A stretch of DNA of 34,831 bases from Betaproteobacteria bacterium (lineage in GTDB: Bacteria; Pseudomonadota; Gammaproteobacteria; Burkholderiales; Burkholderiaceae_D): NCBI GenBank assembly GCA_903644065.1, contig CAHJXF010000005.1, forward strand, positions 1-34,831, read 5' to 3'. Shown piece by piece: positions 7,245-15,600 of the stretch. Under the pieces are notes generated by a model, which saw only the letters and a program-made list of their open reading frames with translations, did no database searches and had not been told where the DNA came from. Both the position numbers and the translations under genes were made by a program. Position 1 is the stretch's first letter, and each line of letters opens with the position of its first letter.

Positions 7245-8423
7245 TCAGCTCCTGCAGCCCCGCGCCGGATCGCTCAGCCCCTTGATCGCGATGCCGTCGA
7301 GCTTGTTCTCCTTGCCGACCACCTTCCGCAGGTAGATGTCCTGCACCGGGTTGTGCGCGCGGCTGATCGTGAACGTGCCGCGCGGGCTGTCGATCTTGGC
7401 CTTCTCGATCGCGGCCGCGAACTCGGGCTTCTTCGACACGTCGCCGCCGGTCGCCTTCAGGCCGATCGCCAGCATCTGCGCCGCGTCGTAGCCCTGCACT
7501 GCGTACACGTCGGGCTGCAGCTTGTAGGTCTTGGCGTAGGCGAGGCGGAACGCGTTGTCGCGCGGCGTGTTCAGGCCGTCGGCGTAGTGCAGCGTGGTGT
7601 ACATGCCCTGCGCCGCATCGCCCTGGGCGTCGAGCGTGCCGTCGGTGAGGAAGCCCGGGCCGTACAGCGGGATGCTGCGGTTGAGGCCCGCGGCCGCGTA
7701 GTCCTTGACGAACTTGACCGCGCCGCCGCCGGCGAAGAACGCGTACACGACGTCGGGCCTGGTCGCGGCGATCTCGGTCAGGAGGGCCTGGAACTCGACG
7801 CCGGGGAAAGGCAGGTTGAGCGCCTTCACGACCGTGCCGCCGCCCTTCTCGAACGACTCCTTGAAGCCGTTGGTCGATTCGGTACCGGCCGCGTAGTTCC
7901 ACGTGATGGTGACGGCCTTCTTCGCCCCCTTCTTGGCCGCGACCTCGCCCATCGCGTAGGCCGGCTGCCAATTCGAGAACGAGCTGCGGAAGATGTTGAC
8001 GCCGCACATCGGCCCGGTGATCGCGTCGGCGCCGCCGTTCGGCACGATCAGCAACGTGTTGCTGTCCTTGGCGGCCTTGGCCATCGCGGTGGCGACACCC
8101 GAGTGCACGGTGCCGACCAGCACGTCGACGTTGTCGCGCTTGATCAGCTTGTTGACGTTGTCGGTGGCCTTCGACGGCTCGGATTCGTCGTCGACCTTGA
8201 CGTACTCGATCTCGCGTCCGCCGAGCTTGCCGCCCTGCTCGTCGACGTAGAGGCGAAAGCCGTTCTCGATCGCGTTGCCGAGCGCCGCGTAGGTCCCAGT
8301 GTACGGCAGCATGAAGCCCACCTTGACCTTGGCGGCCTGGGCGGACGCCGGCGTCGTCGTCACGGCCAGCGCGGCCGCGCCGGTCAGCAATGCGGCGCTC
8401 ATCGCGAAGGTACGTCGTTGCAT
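7245..8423 (-). CDS. livK: ABC importer periplasmic substrate-binding protein (LivK type)
   Basis: 392 aa. A cleavable signal peptide is clear: MQRRTFAMSAALLTG... with a cleavage site after TTPASA (about residue 28). The mature protein starts KVKVGFMLPYTGTYAALG, the opening strand of the type I periplasmic binding fold (Peripla_BP_6), and continues to a normal length. It should deliver the ligand to LivHMGF. Lying between benzoate-CoA ligase and the permeases, the ligand is probably benzoate or another aromatic acid rather than an amino acid; this is inference. The start at 8423 has AGGGAG about 5 bases upstream and lies 13 bp after the hydrolase stop. Confidence 0.9.
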   Translation of the reverse strand: MQRRTFAMSAALLTGAAALAVTTTPASAQAAKVKVGFMLPYTGTYAALGNAIENGFRLYVDEQGGKLGGREIEYVKVDDESEPSKATDNVNKLIKRDNVDVLVGTVHSGVATAMAKAAKDSNTLLIVPNGGADAITGPMCGVNIFRSSFSNWQPAYAMGEVAAKKGAKKAVTITWNYAAGTESTNGFKESFEKGGGTVVKALNLPFPGVEFQALLTEIAATRPDVVYAFFAGGGAVKFVKDYAAAGLNRSIPLYGPGFLTDGTLDAQGDAAQGMYTTLHYADGLNTPRDNAFRLAYAKTYKLQPDVYAVQGYDAAQMLAIGLKATGGDVSKKPEFAAAIEKAKIDSPRGTFTISRAHNPVQDIYLRKVVGKENKLDGIAIKGLSDPARGCRS

Positions 8424-8436
8424 GGAGTCTCCCTGT

Positions 8437-9309
8437 TCAGTGGATGTCGATGGGTCGATCCTCGAGGGCCGTGCCACCGGCGCCCGGCGCATGCGCCGCG
8501 ACGAAGTGTACGGTCGCTTCGATCACGGCGGTGGGCGAATCGCGATGCGGCGAGTGGCCGCAGCCGTGGAGCTTGAGCAGCGTGGTGTCGGTCACCGCGT
8601 CGGCGATGCCGTCGATGTGCGCCATCGTCCCGTACCGGTCGTCGTATCCCTGGATGGCCAGCACCGGGCAGGCGATGTCGGCCAGCAGCGCGTGGATGTC
8701 GAAGAAGCGGAACGGCTCGGAGAGCCACACGTCGTTCCAGCCGTGAAAGGCCGAGTCGACGTCGTCGTGATGGCGCGCCAGCTTGCGGCGCAGGTCGCCG
8801 TGGAGATAGGCGTCGCGCGCGAGCGCGATGCTGTCGATGCCGCCCTGCTCGACATCGAGGTGCGGCGCCATGACGACGAGGCCGGCGACGCGGTCGGGCC
8901 AGGTCGCGGCGTGGATCAGCGCGATCGAGCCGCCGTCGCTGTGGCCGAACAGCCACGGCGGTTCGGCGACGACGTCCACCGCGAGCGCCTCGAACAACGC
9001 CGGCAACACGTCGCGCGCCTGGCGATGAAGGAAGTCGGCCTGCCATCGCTCCGCATGCGGGCGCGGCGTCGACCGGCCGTAGCCGGGCCGCGAATACACC
9101 AGCCCGCGATAGCCGCCTGCCGCGCACAGTCGGTCCGGAAAGTCCTTCCACATCGCGACGGAGCCGAGCCCCTCGTGCAGGAAGACGAGCAGCGGCGCGG
9201 CGCGCGGCCCGTCGATCCGGCGATATTCGAGGTCGAGCGACTGTCCGTCGACGCGCAGCGCGACGATGCTCGAGCCGGCATCGCGCGGCCGGTGATCCGG
9301 CGCGCTCAT
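8437..9309 (-). CDS. Alpha/beta-hydrolase of the benzoate operon
   Basis: 290 aa cytoplasmic alpha/beta-hydrolase. The nucleophile elbow is GHSDG with S124, the acid is probably D223 or D224 in QGYDDRYG, and the histidine is H252 in GCGHSPH. The oxyanion region is FLHEGLGS near 43-50. The ATG at 9309 overlaps the benzoate-CoA ligase stop by four bases, so the two proteins are made together. Box-type clusters often contain a hydrolase of this kind, described as a lactonase or thioesterase; a role in clearing dead-end CoA thioesters or lactones of the epoxide pathway is inference. Esterase activity on a benzoate ester is the alternative. Confidence 0.85.
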   Translation of the reverse strand: MSAPDHRPRDAGSSIVALRVDGQSLDLEYRRIDGPRAAPLLVFLHEGLGSVAMWKDFPDRLCAAGGYRGLVYSRPGYGRSTPRPHAERWQADFLHRQARDVLPALFEALAVDVVAEPPWLFGHSDGGSIALIHAATWPDRVAGLVVMAPHLDVEQGGIDSIALARDAYLHGDLRRKLARHHDDVDSAFHGWNDVWLSEPFRFFDIHALLADIACPVLAIQGYDDRYGTMAHIDGIADAVTDTTLLKLHGCGHSPHRDSPTAVIEATVHFVAAHAPGAGGTALEDRPIDIH

Positions 9310-10910
9310 GCGGCCGCGGGACTCGATCGCTCGCGCAACCGGAAGCGCTGGATCTTTCCCGTCGCGGTCTTCGGCAGCTCGCCGACGAATTCGATCTCGC
9401 GCGGGTATTTCACCGGCGCCAGACGGGCCTTCACGAAGGCCTTGAGCTCGTCCGAGAAGGCGTCCGAGCCGTTCTCGCCGTTCTTCAGCACGACATAGGC
9501 CTTCGTGCGCGTCAGTCCGTTCTCGTCCGGCACGCCGATCACCGCCGCCTCCAGTACCGCGACGTGTTCCATCAAGGTCGACTCGACCTCGAACGGCGAG
9601 ACGTACTGGCCGCTCACCTTCAGCATGTCGTCGCTGCGGCCGGCGTAGATGTAGTAGCCGTCGACGTCGCGCAGGTACTTGTCGCCGCTGCGGGTCCAGG
9701 CGCCCTGGAAGGTCTCGCGACTCTTCTGCCGGTCGGACCAGTACATCAGCGCCGCGCTCGGGCCCTGGATGAACAGGTCGCCGACGACGTCGGGACCGTC
9801 GATGACCCGCCCGAGTTCGTCGCGCAGTTCGACCGCGTAGCCGTCGACCGGCTTGCCGGTCGTGCCGTAGCGCACGTCGCCCGGTCGGTTCGACAGGAAC
9901 ACGTGCAGCATCTCGGTGGAACCGATGCCATCGATGATGTCGCAGCCGAAGTGACGCGTGAAGCGTTCGCCGACGTCGCGCGGCAGCGCCTCGCCGGCCG
10001 ACGAACACATGCGCAGCGCCACGTCGTCGCGCGGCGGCAGGGCGGGCGAGGCCAGCATGCCGGCGAAGCCCGTGGGCGCGCCGAAGAACACGGTCGGTCG
10101 CAGACGTCGGCCATCGCCCGCGTCGACGCCGCGCAGCCGCGCGAAGCAGGCCTCCGCGGTCGGACGGCCGGCCATCAGCACCACCGTCGCGCCGACCGTC
10201 AGCGGAAAGGTCAGGCCGTTGCCGAGGCCGTAGGCGAAGAACAGCTTGGCGGCGGAGAAAGTGACGTCGTCCTCGGTCAGGCCGAGGACCGACCGGGCGT
10301 AGAGCTCGGCGGTCCAGTACAGGCTGCCCTGCGCATGCACGGTGCCTTTGGGGCGGCCGGTCGACCCCGACGAATAGAGCCAGAAGGCGGGGTCGTCGGC
10401 CCGCGTGTCGCAGGCGCCGGCCATCGGCTCGTGGGCGGCGATCCACTCGTCGAACCCGGCCGTGTCGTCGCCCGGACGAGAGACCACGACGTTCGCGATC
10501 TCGTGGTCCGCGTCGACCATCGCCGCGCGCAGCACCGGCAGCAGTCTGTCCGAGACCAGCGCCGCCTGCGACCGGCTGTGCGAAAGGATGTAGGCGTAGT
10601 CGGTCGCCGTCAGCAGGGTGTTGATCGCGACCGGAACGACGCCGGCGTACAACGCGCCGAGGAAGATCGCGGGCCAGTCGTTGCAGTCGTGCATCAGCAG
10701 CAGCACGCGATCCTCGCGACGGACGCCCGACGCACGGAGCGCCGTGGCGGCGCATCGCGCCCGTCGCTCCAGGGCGGCGTAGGTCAACGCGCCGTCGTCG
10801 TCGACATAGGCGATCTTGTCGGCACGCGACTGGTTCAGCGCGAACACGTGTCCGGCGAAGTTGAATCGCTCGTCCGGCGGCGACACGACCGTCTCGGTCA
10901 TCCCGGTCAT
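9306..10910 (-). CDS. bclA: Benzoate-CoA ligase (EC 6.2.1.25)
   Basis: 534 aa acyl-adenylate-forming enzyme that activates benzoate with ATP and CoA to benzoyl-CoA, the entry step of the box pathway. The AMP-binding loop SSGSTGRPKG is at 180-189, and the C-terminal catalytic lysine is about K519 in TATGKIQR. The middle (KLFFAYGLGNGLTFPL, then VFFGAPTGFAGML) is typical of benzoate-CoA ligases. The ATG at 10910 is chosen because GAGAGGA lies 5 bases upstream and it gives the family length; ATG 10901 is also possible, and ATG 10988 would add 26 residues with no good ribosome site. First gene of the leftward operon, divergent from boxR. Confidence 0.92.
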   Translation of the reverse strand: MTGMTETVVSPPDERFNFAGHVFALNQSRADKIAYVDDDGALTYAALERRARCAATALRASGVRREDRVLLLMHDCNDWPAIFLGALYAGVVPVAINTLLTATDYAYILSHSRSQAALVSDRLLPVLRAAMVDADHEIANVVVSRPGDDTAGFDEWIAAHEPMAGACDTRADDPAFWLYSSGSTGRPKGTVHAQGSLYWTAELYARSVLGLTEDDVTFSAAKLFFAYGLGNGLTFPLTVGATVVLMAGRPTAEACFARLRGVDAGDGRRLRPTVFFGAPTGFAGMLASPALPPRDDVALRMCSSAGEALPRDVGERFTRHFGCDIIDGIGSTEMLHVFLSNRPGDVRYGTTGKPVDGYAVELRDELGRVIDGPDVVGDLFIQGPSAALMYWSDRQKSRETFQGAWTRSGDKYLRDVDGYYIYAGRSDDMLKVSGQYVSPFEVESTLMEHVAVLEAAVIGVPDENGLTRTKAYVVLKNGENGSDAFSDELKAFVKARLAPVKYPREIEFVGELPKTATGKIQRFRLRERSSPAAA

Positions 10911-11015
10911 CCCGGTCCTCTCGATCGTCGACCCTCGCCACGCGGCAGGCGGATGCGGCTGGCCGGTCTCGTCGACGCACGTCGGCATGTTGAATAATTC
11001 ATGTGGATGCCGGAA

Positions 11016-11060
11016 ACTTAAGGGCGCCGTGGAACAGCGTCAAGCAGGATATTGCATATC
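11016..11060 (-). promoter_or_regulatory. Predicted bclA promoter with BoxR-type operator
   Basis: On the minus strand TTGACG (11043-11038) is followed after 16 bases by TTAAGT (11021-11016), a good -35 with a weak -10, about 105 bp before the bclA start. The block TGCAATATCCTGC (11056-11044) overlaps the -35 edge and reads TGCA-N6-TGCT, one base from the TGCA-N6-TGCA site known for BzdR. The perfect palindrome GATAT-TGC-ATATC (11048-11060) covers the same bases. Repression of the uptake/activation operon by BoxR in the absence of benzoyl-CoA is inferred. Confidence 0.55.
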
Positions 11061-11127
11061 GAGGGTTTGTCCGGACGTGCGGTTCGCACGCACTGCGGCT
11101 TCCTTCGCGACCGGGAAGCACGACACG

Positions 11128-12066
11128 ATGCGAGACGAAGGATCACCGTCCGGCGACGATGGCAGCGCCGGGGAGAGCGGTGGTCGCGATCCGTTCCTGG
11201 TCGCGCTCGGCGAGCGCATGCGTTCGTTGCGCGCCCGAAAAGGCATGACACGGCGTTCGCTCGCCGTCGCATCGGCGGTGTCGGAACGCCATCTGGCCAA
11301 CCTGGAACTCGGGGTCGGCAACGCGTCGATCCTGGTGCTGCGGCAGGTCGCGGTCGCGCTCGAATGCCAGCCGGCCGACCTACTTGGCGAGTACATCGAT
11401 TCGCCCGAATGGCTGTTGATCCGCGACCTGTTGCGCGGCCGCGGGGACGACGACCTGCGGCGCGCCCGCGCGGCGCTGGCCGACCTGTTCGGGACCGCGG
11501 CGCGTCCCGAGGCGCGCCGCCGCCGCATTGCGCTGGTGGGCTTGCGCGGCGCGGGCAAGTCCACGCTGGGACGGCGCCTCGCGACCGATCTCGGCGTGAC
11601 CTTCGTCGAGCTCAATCGCGACATCGAGCGCGTCGCCGGTTACGGTCTCGCGGAAATCCACAACCTGCTCGGCCCGACCGCCTATCGCCGCTACGAGCGA
11701 CGTGCGCTCGAAGAGGCGCTGCAGCGCCATCCCGACGCGGTGCTGGCCACGCCGGGCGGCATCGTCTCCGATCCGGCGACCTTCAACCTGCTGCTCGCGA
11801 ACTGCTACACGGTGTGGCTCACCGCGTCGCCCGGCGAACACATGCAGCGCGTCGTGGCCCAGGGCGACACGCGACCGATGGCCGGCAACGCCGAAGCCAT
11901 GGACGACCTGAAGCGCATCCTCGCCGGACGCGCCGCGTTCTATCGCAAGGCGGATCTGAGCGTGGACACGTCCGGCCTGTCGCTCGACGACGCCTACGAA
12001 CGCCTGGTTGCGTCGCTGTCCGCCGCGCCGGACCGCCCGATCGCCGCCCCGGTGCGCATGCAATAA
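11128..12066 (+). CDS. boxR: BoxR/BzdR-family transcriptional regulator
   Basis: 312 aa two-domain regulator. Residues about 23-90 form an XRE-type helix-turn-helix (GERMRSLRARKGMTRRSLA...). Residues 131 to the end are a shikimate-kinase-like domain with Walker A GLRGAGKST at 138-146. This fusion is the hallmark of BzdR and BoxR, where the kinase-like domain binds benzoyl-CoA and the protein represses the benzoate genes until the inducer appears. A linker with an extra helical segment joins the domains. The ATG at 11128 follows a GGGA element; the stop codon lies inside the first TGCA-N6-TGCA operator of the downstream boxC promoter. Same strand as boxCBA, divergent from bclA. Confidence 0.93.
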   Translation: MRDEGSPSGDDGSAGESGGRDPFLVALGERMRSLRARKGMTRRSLAVASAVSERHLANLELGVGNASILVLRQVAVALECQPADLLGEYIDSPEWLLIRDLLRGRGDDDLRRARAALADLFGTAARPEARRRRIALVGLRGAGKSTLGRRLATDLGVTFVELNRDIERVAGYGLAEIHNLLGPTAYRRYERRALEEALQRHPDAVLATPGGIVSDPATFNLLLANCYTVWLTASPGEHMQRVVAQGDTRPMAGNAEAMDDLKRILAGRAAFYRKADLSVDTSGLSLDDAYERLVASLSAAPDRPIAAPVRMQ

Positions 12067-12072
12067 AATGCA
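12059..12072. promoter_or_regulatory. BoxR operator 1
   Basis: TGCA-ATAAAA-TGCA, an exact match to the TGCA-N6-TGCA site described for BzdR. It overlaps the boxR stop codon and ends 7 bases before the predicted boxC -35 box. Confidence 0.7.
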
Positions 12073-12079
12073 ATTTCGC

Positions 12080-12111
12080 TTGACGTAGCCGACGCAGACC
12101 TGCAATATCTT
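12080..12111 (+). promoter_or_regulatory. Predicted boxC promoter
   Basis: TTGACG at 12080-12085 is a near-consensus -35. The -10 is not sharp: CAATAT at the 17-bp spacing (12103-12108) or TATCTT at 12106-12111. Either choice overlaps operator 2, so a repressor bound there would block RNA polymerase. It would drive boxC-boxB-boxA. Confidence 0.5.
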
Positions 12112-12114
12112 GCC
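12101..12114. promoter_or_regulatory. BoxR operator 2
   Basis: TGCA-ATATCT-TGCC, one base from TGCA-N6-TGCA, placed over the predicted -10 region. Its extended sequence TGCAATATCTTGCCTGACA matches 16 of 19 positions of the bclA promoter block read on the minus strand. Confidence 0.6.
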
Positions 12115-12128
12115 TGACATCGCTGTGA

Positions 12129-12142
12129 TGCATCATCGTGCA
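12129..12142. promoter_or_regulatory. BoxR operator 3
   Basis: TGCA-TCATCG-TGCA, an exact match to TGCA-N6-TGCA, 26 bases before the boxC start and probably downstream of the transcription start. Its centre is 28 bp from operator 2 and 70 bp from operator 1. Confidence 0.65.
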
Positions 12143-12168
12143 GACAGTTCGCACTCACCGGAGAGTCC

Positions 12169-13932
12169 ATGGAAGCCGATCAAGTCCTCGATCCGTCGAT
12201 CGTCATCAATCCGGACGTGTCGCCCCATCCGGTTCCGTCGGAAGCGGTGCGGGAGGCGGGTCGGGCGGCGGTGAGCGCTGCGACGGGCGCGGTCGACTAC
12301 CGCATCGAGCCGTCGCGCTACCGGCACTGGTCGATGACGTTCGACGGTCCGATCGCGACGCTCAGCCTCGACATCGACGAGGATGCCGGCATCCGTCCCG
12401 GCTACAAGCTGAAGCTCAACAGCTACGACCTCGGGGTCGACATCGAGCTGAACGATGCGATCAACCGCATCCGTTTCGAGCATCCCGAAGTGCGCGCCGT
12501 GGTCATGACCAGCCGGAAGGACCGCATCTTCTGCTCGGGCGCCAACATCTTCATGCTCGGCGTGTCGTCGCACTCGTGGAAGGTCAACTTCTGCAAATTC
12601 ACCAACGAGACGCGCAATGGACTCGAGGACTCCAGCAAGTACTCCGGTCTCAAGTTCCTCGCGGCGGTCAACGGCGCCTGCGCGGGCGGCGGCTATGAGC
12701 TGGCGCTGGCCTGCGACGAGATCCTGCTGGTCGACGATCGGTCGTCGGCCGTGAGCCTGCCCGAGGTGCCGCTGCTCGGCGTCCTGCCCGGCACCGGCGG
12801 ATTGACCCGCGTGACCGACAAGCGTCACGTGCGCCACGACCTGGCCGACGTGTTCTGCACGACCACGGAAGGCGTGCGCGGCGCGCGCGCCAAGGAGTGG
12901 CGGCTGGTCGACGACATCGCCAAGCCGGCCGTCTTCGCGCAGAAGGTCGCCGAGCGGGCGGCAGCGCTGGCCGCGGTCAGCGACCGTCCCGTCGATGGAC
13001 TGCCGGTGTTGCTGACGCCGATCGAGCGAGCGATCGACGACGCCGGCCTGCACTACGCGCACGTGGACGTCCTCGTCGATCGCGGCAGACGCGTCGCGAC
13101 GTTCACGATCGCGGCGCCGTCCGGCGACCAGCCCACGACGGTCGACGCGATCGTCGGCGCGGGCGCGACCTGGTGGCCGCTGGCGATGGCGCGCGAGCTC
13201 GACGACGCGATCCTGTCGATGCGCACCAGCGAGCTCGACATCGGAACCTGGGTGCTGAAGACCGTCGGCGATCCGGTCGCGGTGCTGGCGTGCGACGCGG
13301 CGCTGCTGGCTCATCGCGATCACTGGTTCGTCCGCGAGACGCTCGGCTTCATTCGCCGCACGCTATCCCGCCTCGACGTGTCGTCGCGCACGTTGTTCGC
13401 GCTGGTCGAGGAAGGTTCGTGCTTCGCCGGCACGCTGCTCGAGTTGGCGCTGGCTTGCGACCGCACCTACATGCTGGCGCTGCCGGACGCACCGGAGCGT
13501 GCGCCGTCGCTGGTCGTCGGCGAGGTGAACTTCGGCCTGTATCCGATGGCGACCGATCAGTCGCGGCTCGCACGACGCTTCTACGAGGAAGAGCCGGCCC
13601 TCGCCGCGGTACGCGCGACCATCGGCACGCCGCTCGACGGCGATGCCGCGATGAAGGTCGGCCTCGTGACGATGGCGCCCGACGACATCGACTGGGCCGA
13701 CGAGGTGCGCCTGGCGCTCGAGGAACGCTCGGCGATGTCGCCCGACGCGTTGACCGGCATGGAAGCCAACCTGCGCTTCAACGGCCGCGAGACGATGGCG
13801 ACGCGGGTGTTCGGCCGCCTGACCGCGTGGCAGAACTGGATCTTCAACCGGCCGAACGCGGTCGGCGAGAAGGGCGCGCTGAAGCTGTACGGCAAGGGCG
13901 AAAAGGCGCAGTTCGACTGGAAGCGGGTCTGA
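12169..13932 (+). CDS. boxC: 2,3-epoxybenzoyl-CoA dihydrolase BoxC (EC 4.1.2.44)
   Basis: 587 aa, crotonase superfamily. BoxC converts 2,3-epoxybenzoyl-CoA plus water to 3,4-dehydroadipyl-CoA semialdehyde and formate, opening the ring without O2. The first crotonase half shows the oxyanion-hole segment IFCSGANIFML (120-130) and NGACAGGGYELALACDE (168-184); a degenerate second half repeats the pattern at about 412-435 (EEGSCFAGTLLELALACDR). The double-length architecture is specific for BoxC compared with ordinary enoyl-CoA hydratases of about 260 aa. C122, E177 and E199 are candidate active-site residues by motif. The ATG at 12169 follows GGAGAG. First gene after the operator-rich promoter; boxB follows 149 bp later. 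Confidence 0.95.
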   Translation: MEADQVLDPSIVINPDVSPHPVPSEAVREAGRAAVSAATGAVDYRIEPSRYRHWSMTFDGPIATLSLDIDEDAGIRPGYKLKLNSYDLGVDIELNDAINRIRFEHPEVRAVVMTSRKDRIFCSGANIFMLGVSSHSWKVNFCKFTNETRNGLEDSSKYSGLKFLAAVNGACAGGGYELALACDEILLVDDRSSAVSLPEVPLLGVLPGTGGLTRVTDKRHVRHDLADVFCTTTEGVRGARAKEWRLVDDIAKPAVFAQKVAERAAALAAVSDRPVDGLPVLLTPIERAIDDAGLHYAHVDVLVDRGRRVATFTIAAPSGDQPTTVDAIVGAGATWWPLAMARELDDAILSMRTSELDIGTWVLKTVGDPVAVLACDAALLAHRDHWFVRETLGFIRRTLSRLDVSSRTLFALVEEGSCFAGTLLELALACDRTYMLALPDAPERAPSLVVGEVNFGLYPMATDQSRLARRFYEEEPALAAVRATIGTPLDGDAAMKVGLVTMAPDDIDWADEVRLALEERSAMSPDALTGMEANLRFNGRETMATRVFGRLTAWQNWIFNRPNAVGEKGALKLYGKGEKAQFDWKRV

Positions 13933-13978
13933 CCCACGCACGCGACGATCAATACATAGTCTTTACCGATCACCTGAC

Positions 13979-14067
13979 CGTCGTTCCCGCGCCTGCGGGA
14001 ACCCAGTGGCTTGCACCACGGGGCGACGACGAACGATGCTGGATTCCCCGCCGTTGCGGGAACGACG
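13979..14067. repeat. REPIN-like inverted repeat in the boxC-boxB spacer
   Basis: Left arm CGTCGTTCCCGCGCCTGCGG (13979-13998, continuing GAACCCAG), inverted right arm (14038-14067, ending GCGGGAACGACG). Each arm is a small palindrome (TTCCCGC-GCCT-GCGGGAA in the left arm). The element fills most of the 149-bp spacer and ends just before the boxB ribosome site. It is related to, but distinct from, the CCCGGC/GCCGGG elements at 7136 and 15521. Confidence 0.8.
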
Positions 14068-14081
14068 AAAGAGAGCCACTC

Positions 14082-15509
14082 ATGTCCACGATCGACTACG
14101 CCACCAAGATTCCCAACAACGTCAACCTGGCCGAGGACAAGACGCTGCAGCGTGCGCTCGAGCACTGGCAGCCCGAGTTCCTCAACTGGTGGCAGGACAT
14201 GGGTCCCGACGGCTCGCACGACCACGACGTCTACCTGCGGACGGCGACCTCGGTCGACTCGGCCGGCTGGGCGCAGTTCGGCCACGTCAAGATGCCCGAG
14301 TACCGCTGGGGCATCTTCCTGAACCCGGCCGTCGCGGACAAGAAGATCGGCTTCGGCGAGAACCTGGGCCGCGACGCCTGGCAGGAAGTGCCGGGCGAGC
14401 ATCGCGCCAACCTGCGGCGCATCATCGTGACGCAGGGCGACACCGAGCCGGCGTCGGTCGAGCAGCAGCGCCACCTCGGCCTCACCGCGCCGTCCCAGTA
14501 CGACCTGCGCAACCTGTTCCAGATCAACGTCGAGGAGGGGCGACACCTGTGGGCCATGGTGTACCTGCTGCATCGCTACTTCGGCCGCGACGGTCGCGAG
14601 GAAGCCGAGGCGCTGCTGCATCGCAATTCGGGCGACCAGGACAACCCGCGCATCCTCGGCGCGTTCAACGAAAAGACGCCCGACTGGCTGGCGTTCTACA
14701 TGTTCACGTACTTCACCGACCGCGACGGCAAGTTCCAGTTGTCGGCGCTGGCCGAGAGCGCGTTCGATCCGCTGGCCCGCACCACCAAGTTCATGCTGAC
14801 CGAGGAAGCGCATCACATGTTCGTCGGCGAGTCGGGCATCTCGCGGGTCATCAATCGCACCTGCCAGGTGATGAACGAGCTCAAGACCGACGACCCGATG
14901 AAGATCCGCGCCGCCGGCGTGGTCGACATGGGCACGCTGCAGCGCTACCTCAACTTCCACTACTCGGTGACGATCGATTTGTTCGGGGCCGACGAGTCGA
15001 GCAACGCCGCGATCTTCTACAACTCGGGCCTGAAGGGCCGCTACGAGGAGACCAAACGCGACGACGACCATCGGCTGCAGGGCCAGACCTACAAGGTGCT
15101 GGGCGTGCAGGACGGACGCCTCGTCGAGCGCGAGGTGCCGATGCTCAACGCGCTCAACGAAGTGCTGCGCGACGATTACATCAAGGACTCGATCGGCGGC
15201 GTCAACCGCTGGAACAAGGTGATCGAGAAGGCGGGCCTGCCGCATCGCCTCGTGGTGCCGCACAAGGCGTTCAACCGGAAGATCGGCGCGTTGTCGAACG
15301 CGAAGGTCAGTCCGGACGGACAGGTCGTCGGCGAAGCGGAGTGGGCGGCCCGCGAGCGCGACTGGCTGCCGACGGCGGAAGACCGCGCGTTCGTCGCTTC
15401 GCTGATGGGCTGCGTCGCCGAGCCGGGCAAGTTCGCCGGCTGGATCGCGCCGCCGCCGATGGGCATCAACAAGCAGGCGGTGGACTTCGAATACGTTCGG
15501 TTCAATTGA
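14082..15509 (+). CDS. boxB: Benzoyl-CoA 2,3-epoxidase BoxB (EC 1.14.13.208)
   Basis: 475 aa class I di-iron epoxidase, the oxygenase component that converts benzoyl-CoA to 2,3-epoxybenzoyl-CoA with O2 and electrons from BoxA. The di-iron ligands are visible as E122, E152-x2-H155 (VEEGRH), D213 and E242-x2-H245 (TEEAHH). As I recall the Azoarcus BoxB ligands, all sit at a constant offset of two residues from those. The length is normal. The ATG at 14082 follows AAAGAGAG. REPIN-like inverted repeats lie on both sides of the gene, suggesting that its mRNA level or stability is set apart from boxC and boxA. Confidence 0.96.
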   Translation: MSTIDYATKIPNNVNLAEDKTLQRALEHWQPEFLNWWQDMGPDGSHDHDVYLRTATSVDSAGWAQFGHVKMPEYRWGIFLNPAVADKKIGFGENLGRDAWQEVPGEHRANLRRIIVTQGDTEPASVEQQRHLGLTAPSQYDLRNLFQINVEEGRHLWAMVYLLHRYFGRDGREEAEALLHRNSGDQDNPRILGAFNEKTPDWLAFYMFTYFTDRDGKFQLSALAESAFDPLARTTKFMLTEEAHHMFVGESGISRVINRTCQVMNELKTDDPMKIRAAGVVDMGTLQRYLNFHYSVTIDLFGADESSNAAIFYNSGLKGRYEETKRDDDHRLQGQTYKVLGVQDGRLVEREVPMLNALNEVLRDDYIKDSIGGVNRWNKVIEKAGLPHRLVVPHKAFNRKIGALSNAKVSPDGQVVGEAEWAARERDWLPTAEDRAFVASLMGCVAEPGKFAGWIAPPPMGINKQAVDFEYVRFN

Positions 15510-15520
15510 GCACCGCGCCG

Positions 15521-15595
15521 GTCACCCCGGCGCGGGCCGGGGCCTAATCGCGGTTCTTCGAGGAAAGATCAGGTCCCGGCCTTTGCCGGGACGAC
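15521..15595. repeat. REPIN-like inverted repeat in the boxB-boxA spacer
   Basis: Left arm GTCACCCCGGCGCGGGCCGG (15521-15540, continuing GGCCTAAT), right arm inverted at 15568-15595 (ATCAGGTCCCGGCC...GGGACGAC). The arms share the consensus GTCxxCCCGGC-N3-GGCCGGxxCCTxAT. The right arm ends five bases before the boxA ATG, so the element itself occupies the ribosome-binding region of boxA. Confidence 0.82.
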
Positions 15596-15600
15596 ATGGA

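Noticed and set aside
10911-10988. N-terminal extension of benzoate-CoA ligase to ATG 10988
   Set aside because: It has no ribosome site, exceeds the family length, and GAGAGGA stands in front of ATG 10910.
13979-15595. Insertion-sequence remnants around boxB
   Set aside because: The inverted repeats are under 90 bp, hold no open frame or target duplication, and have the paired-palindrome form of REPINs.
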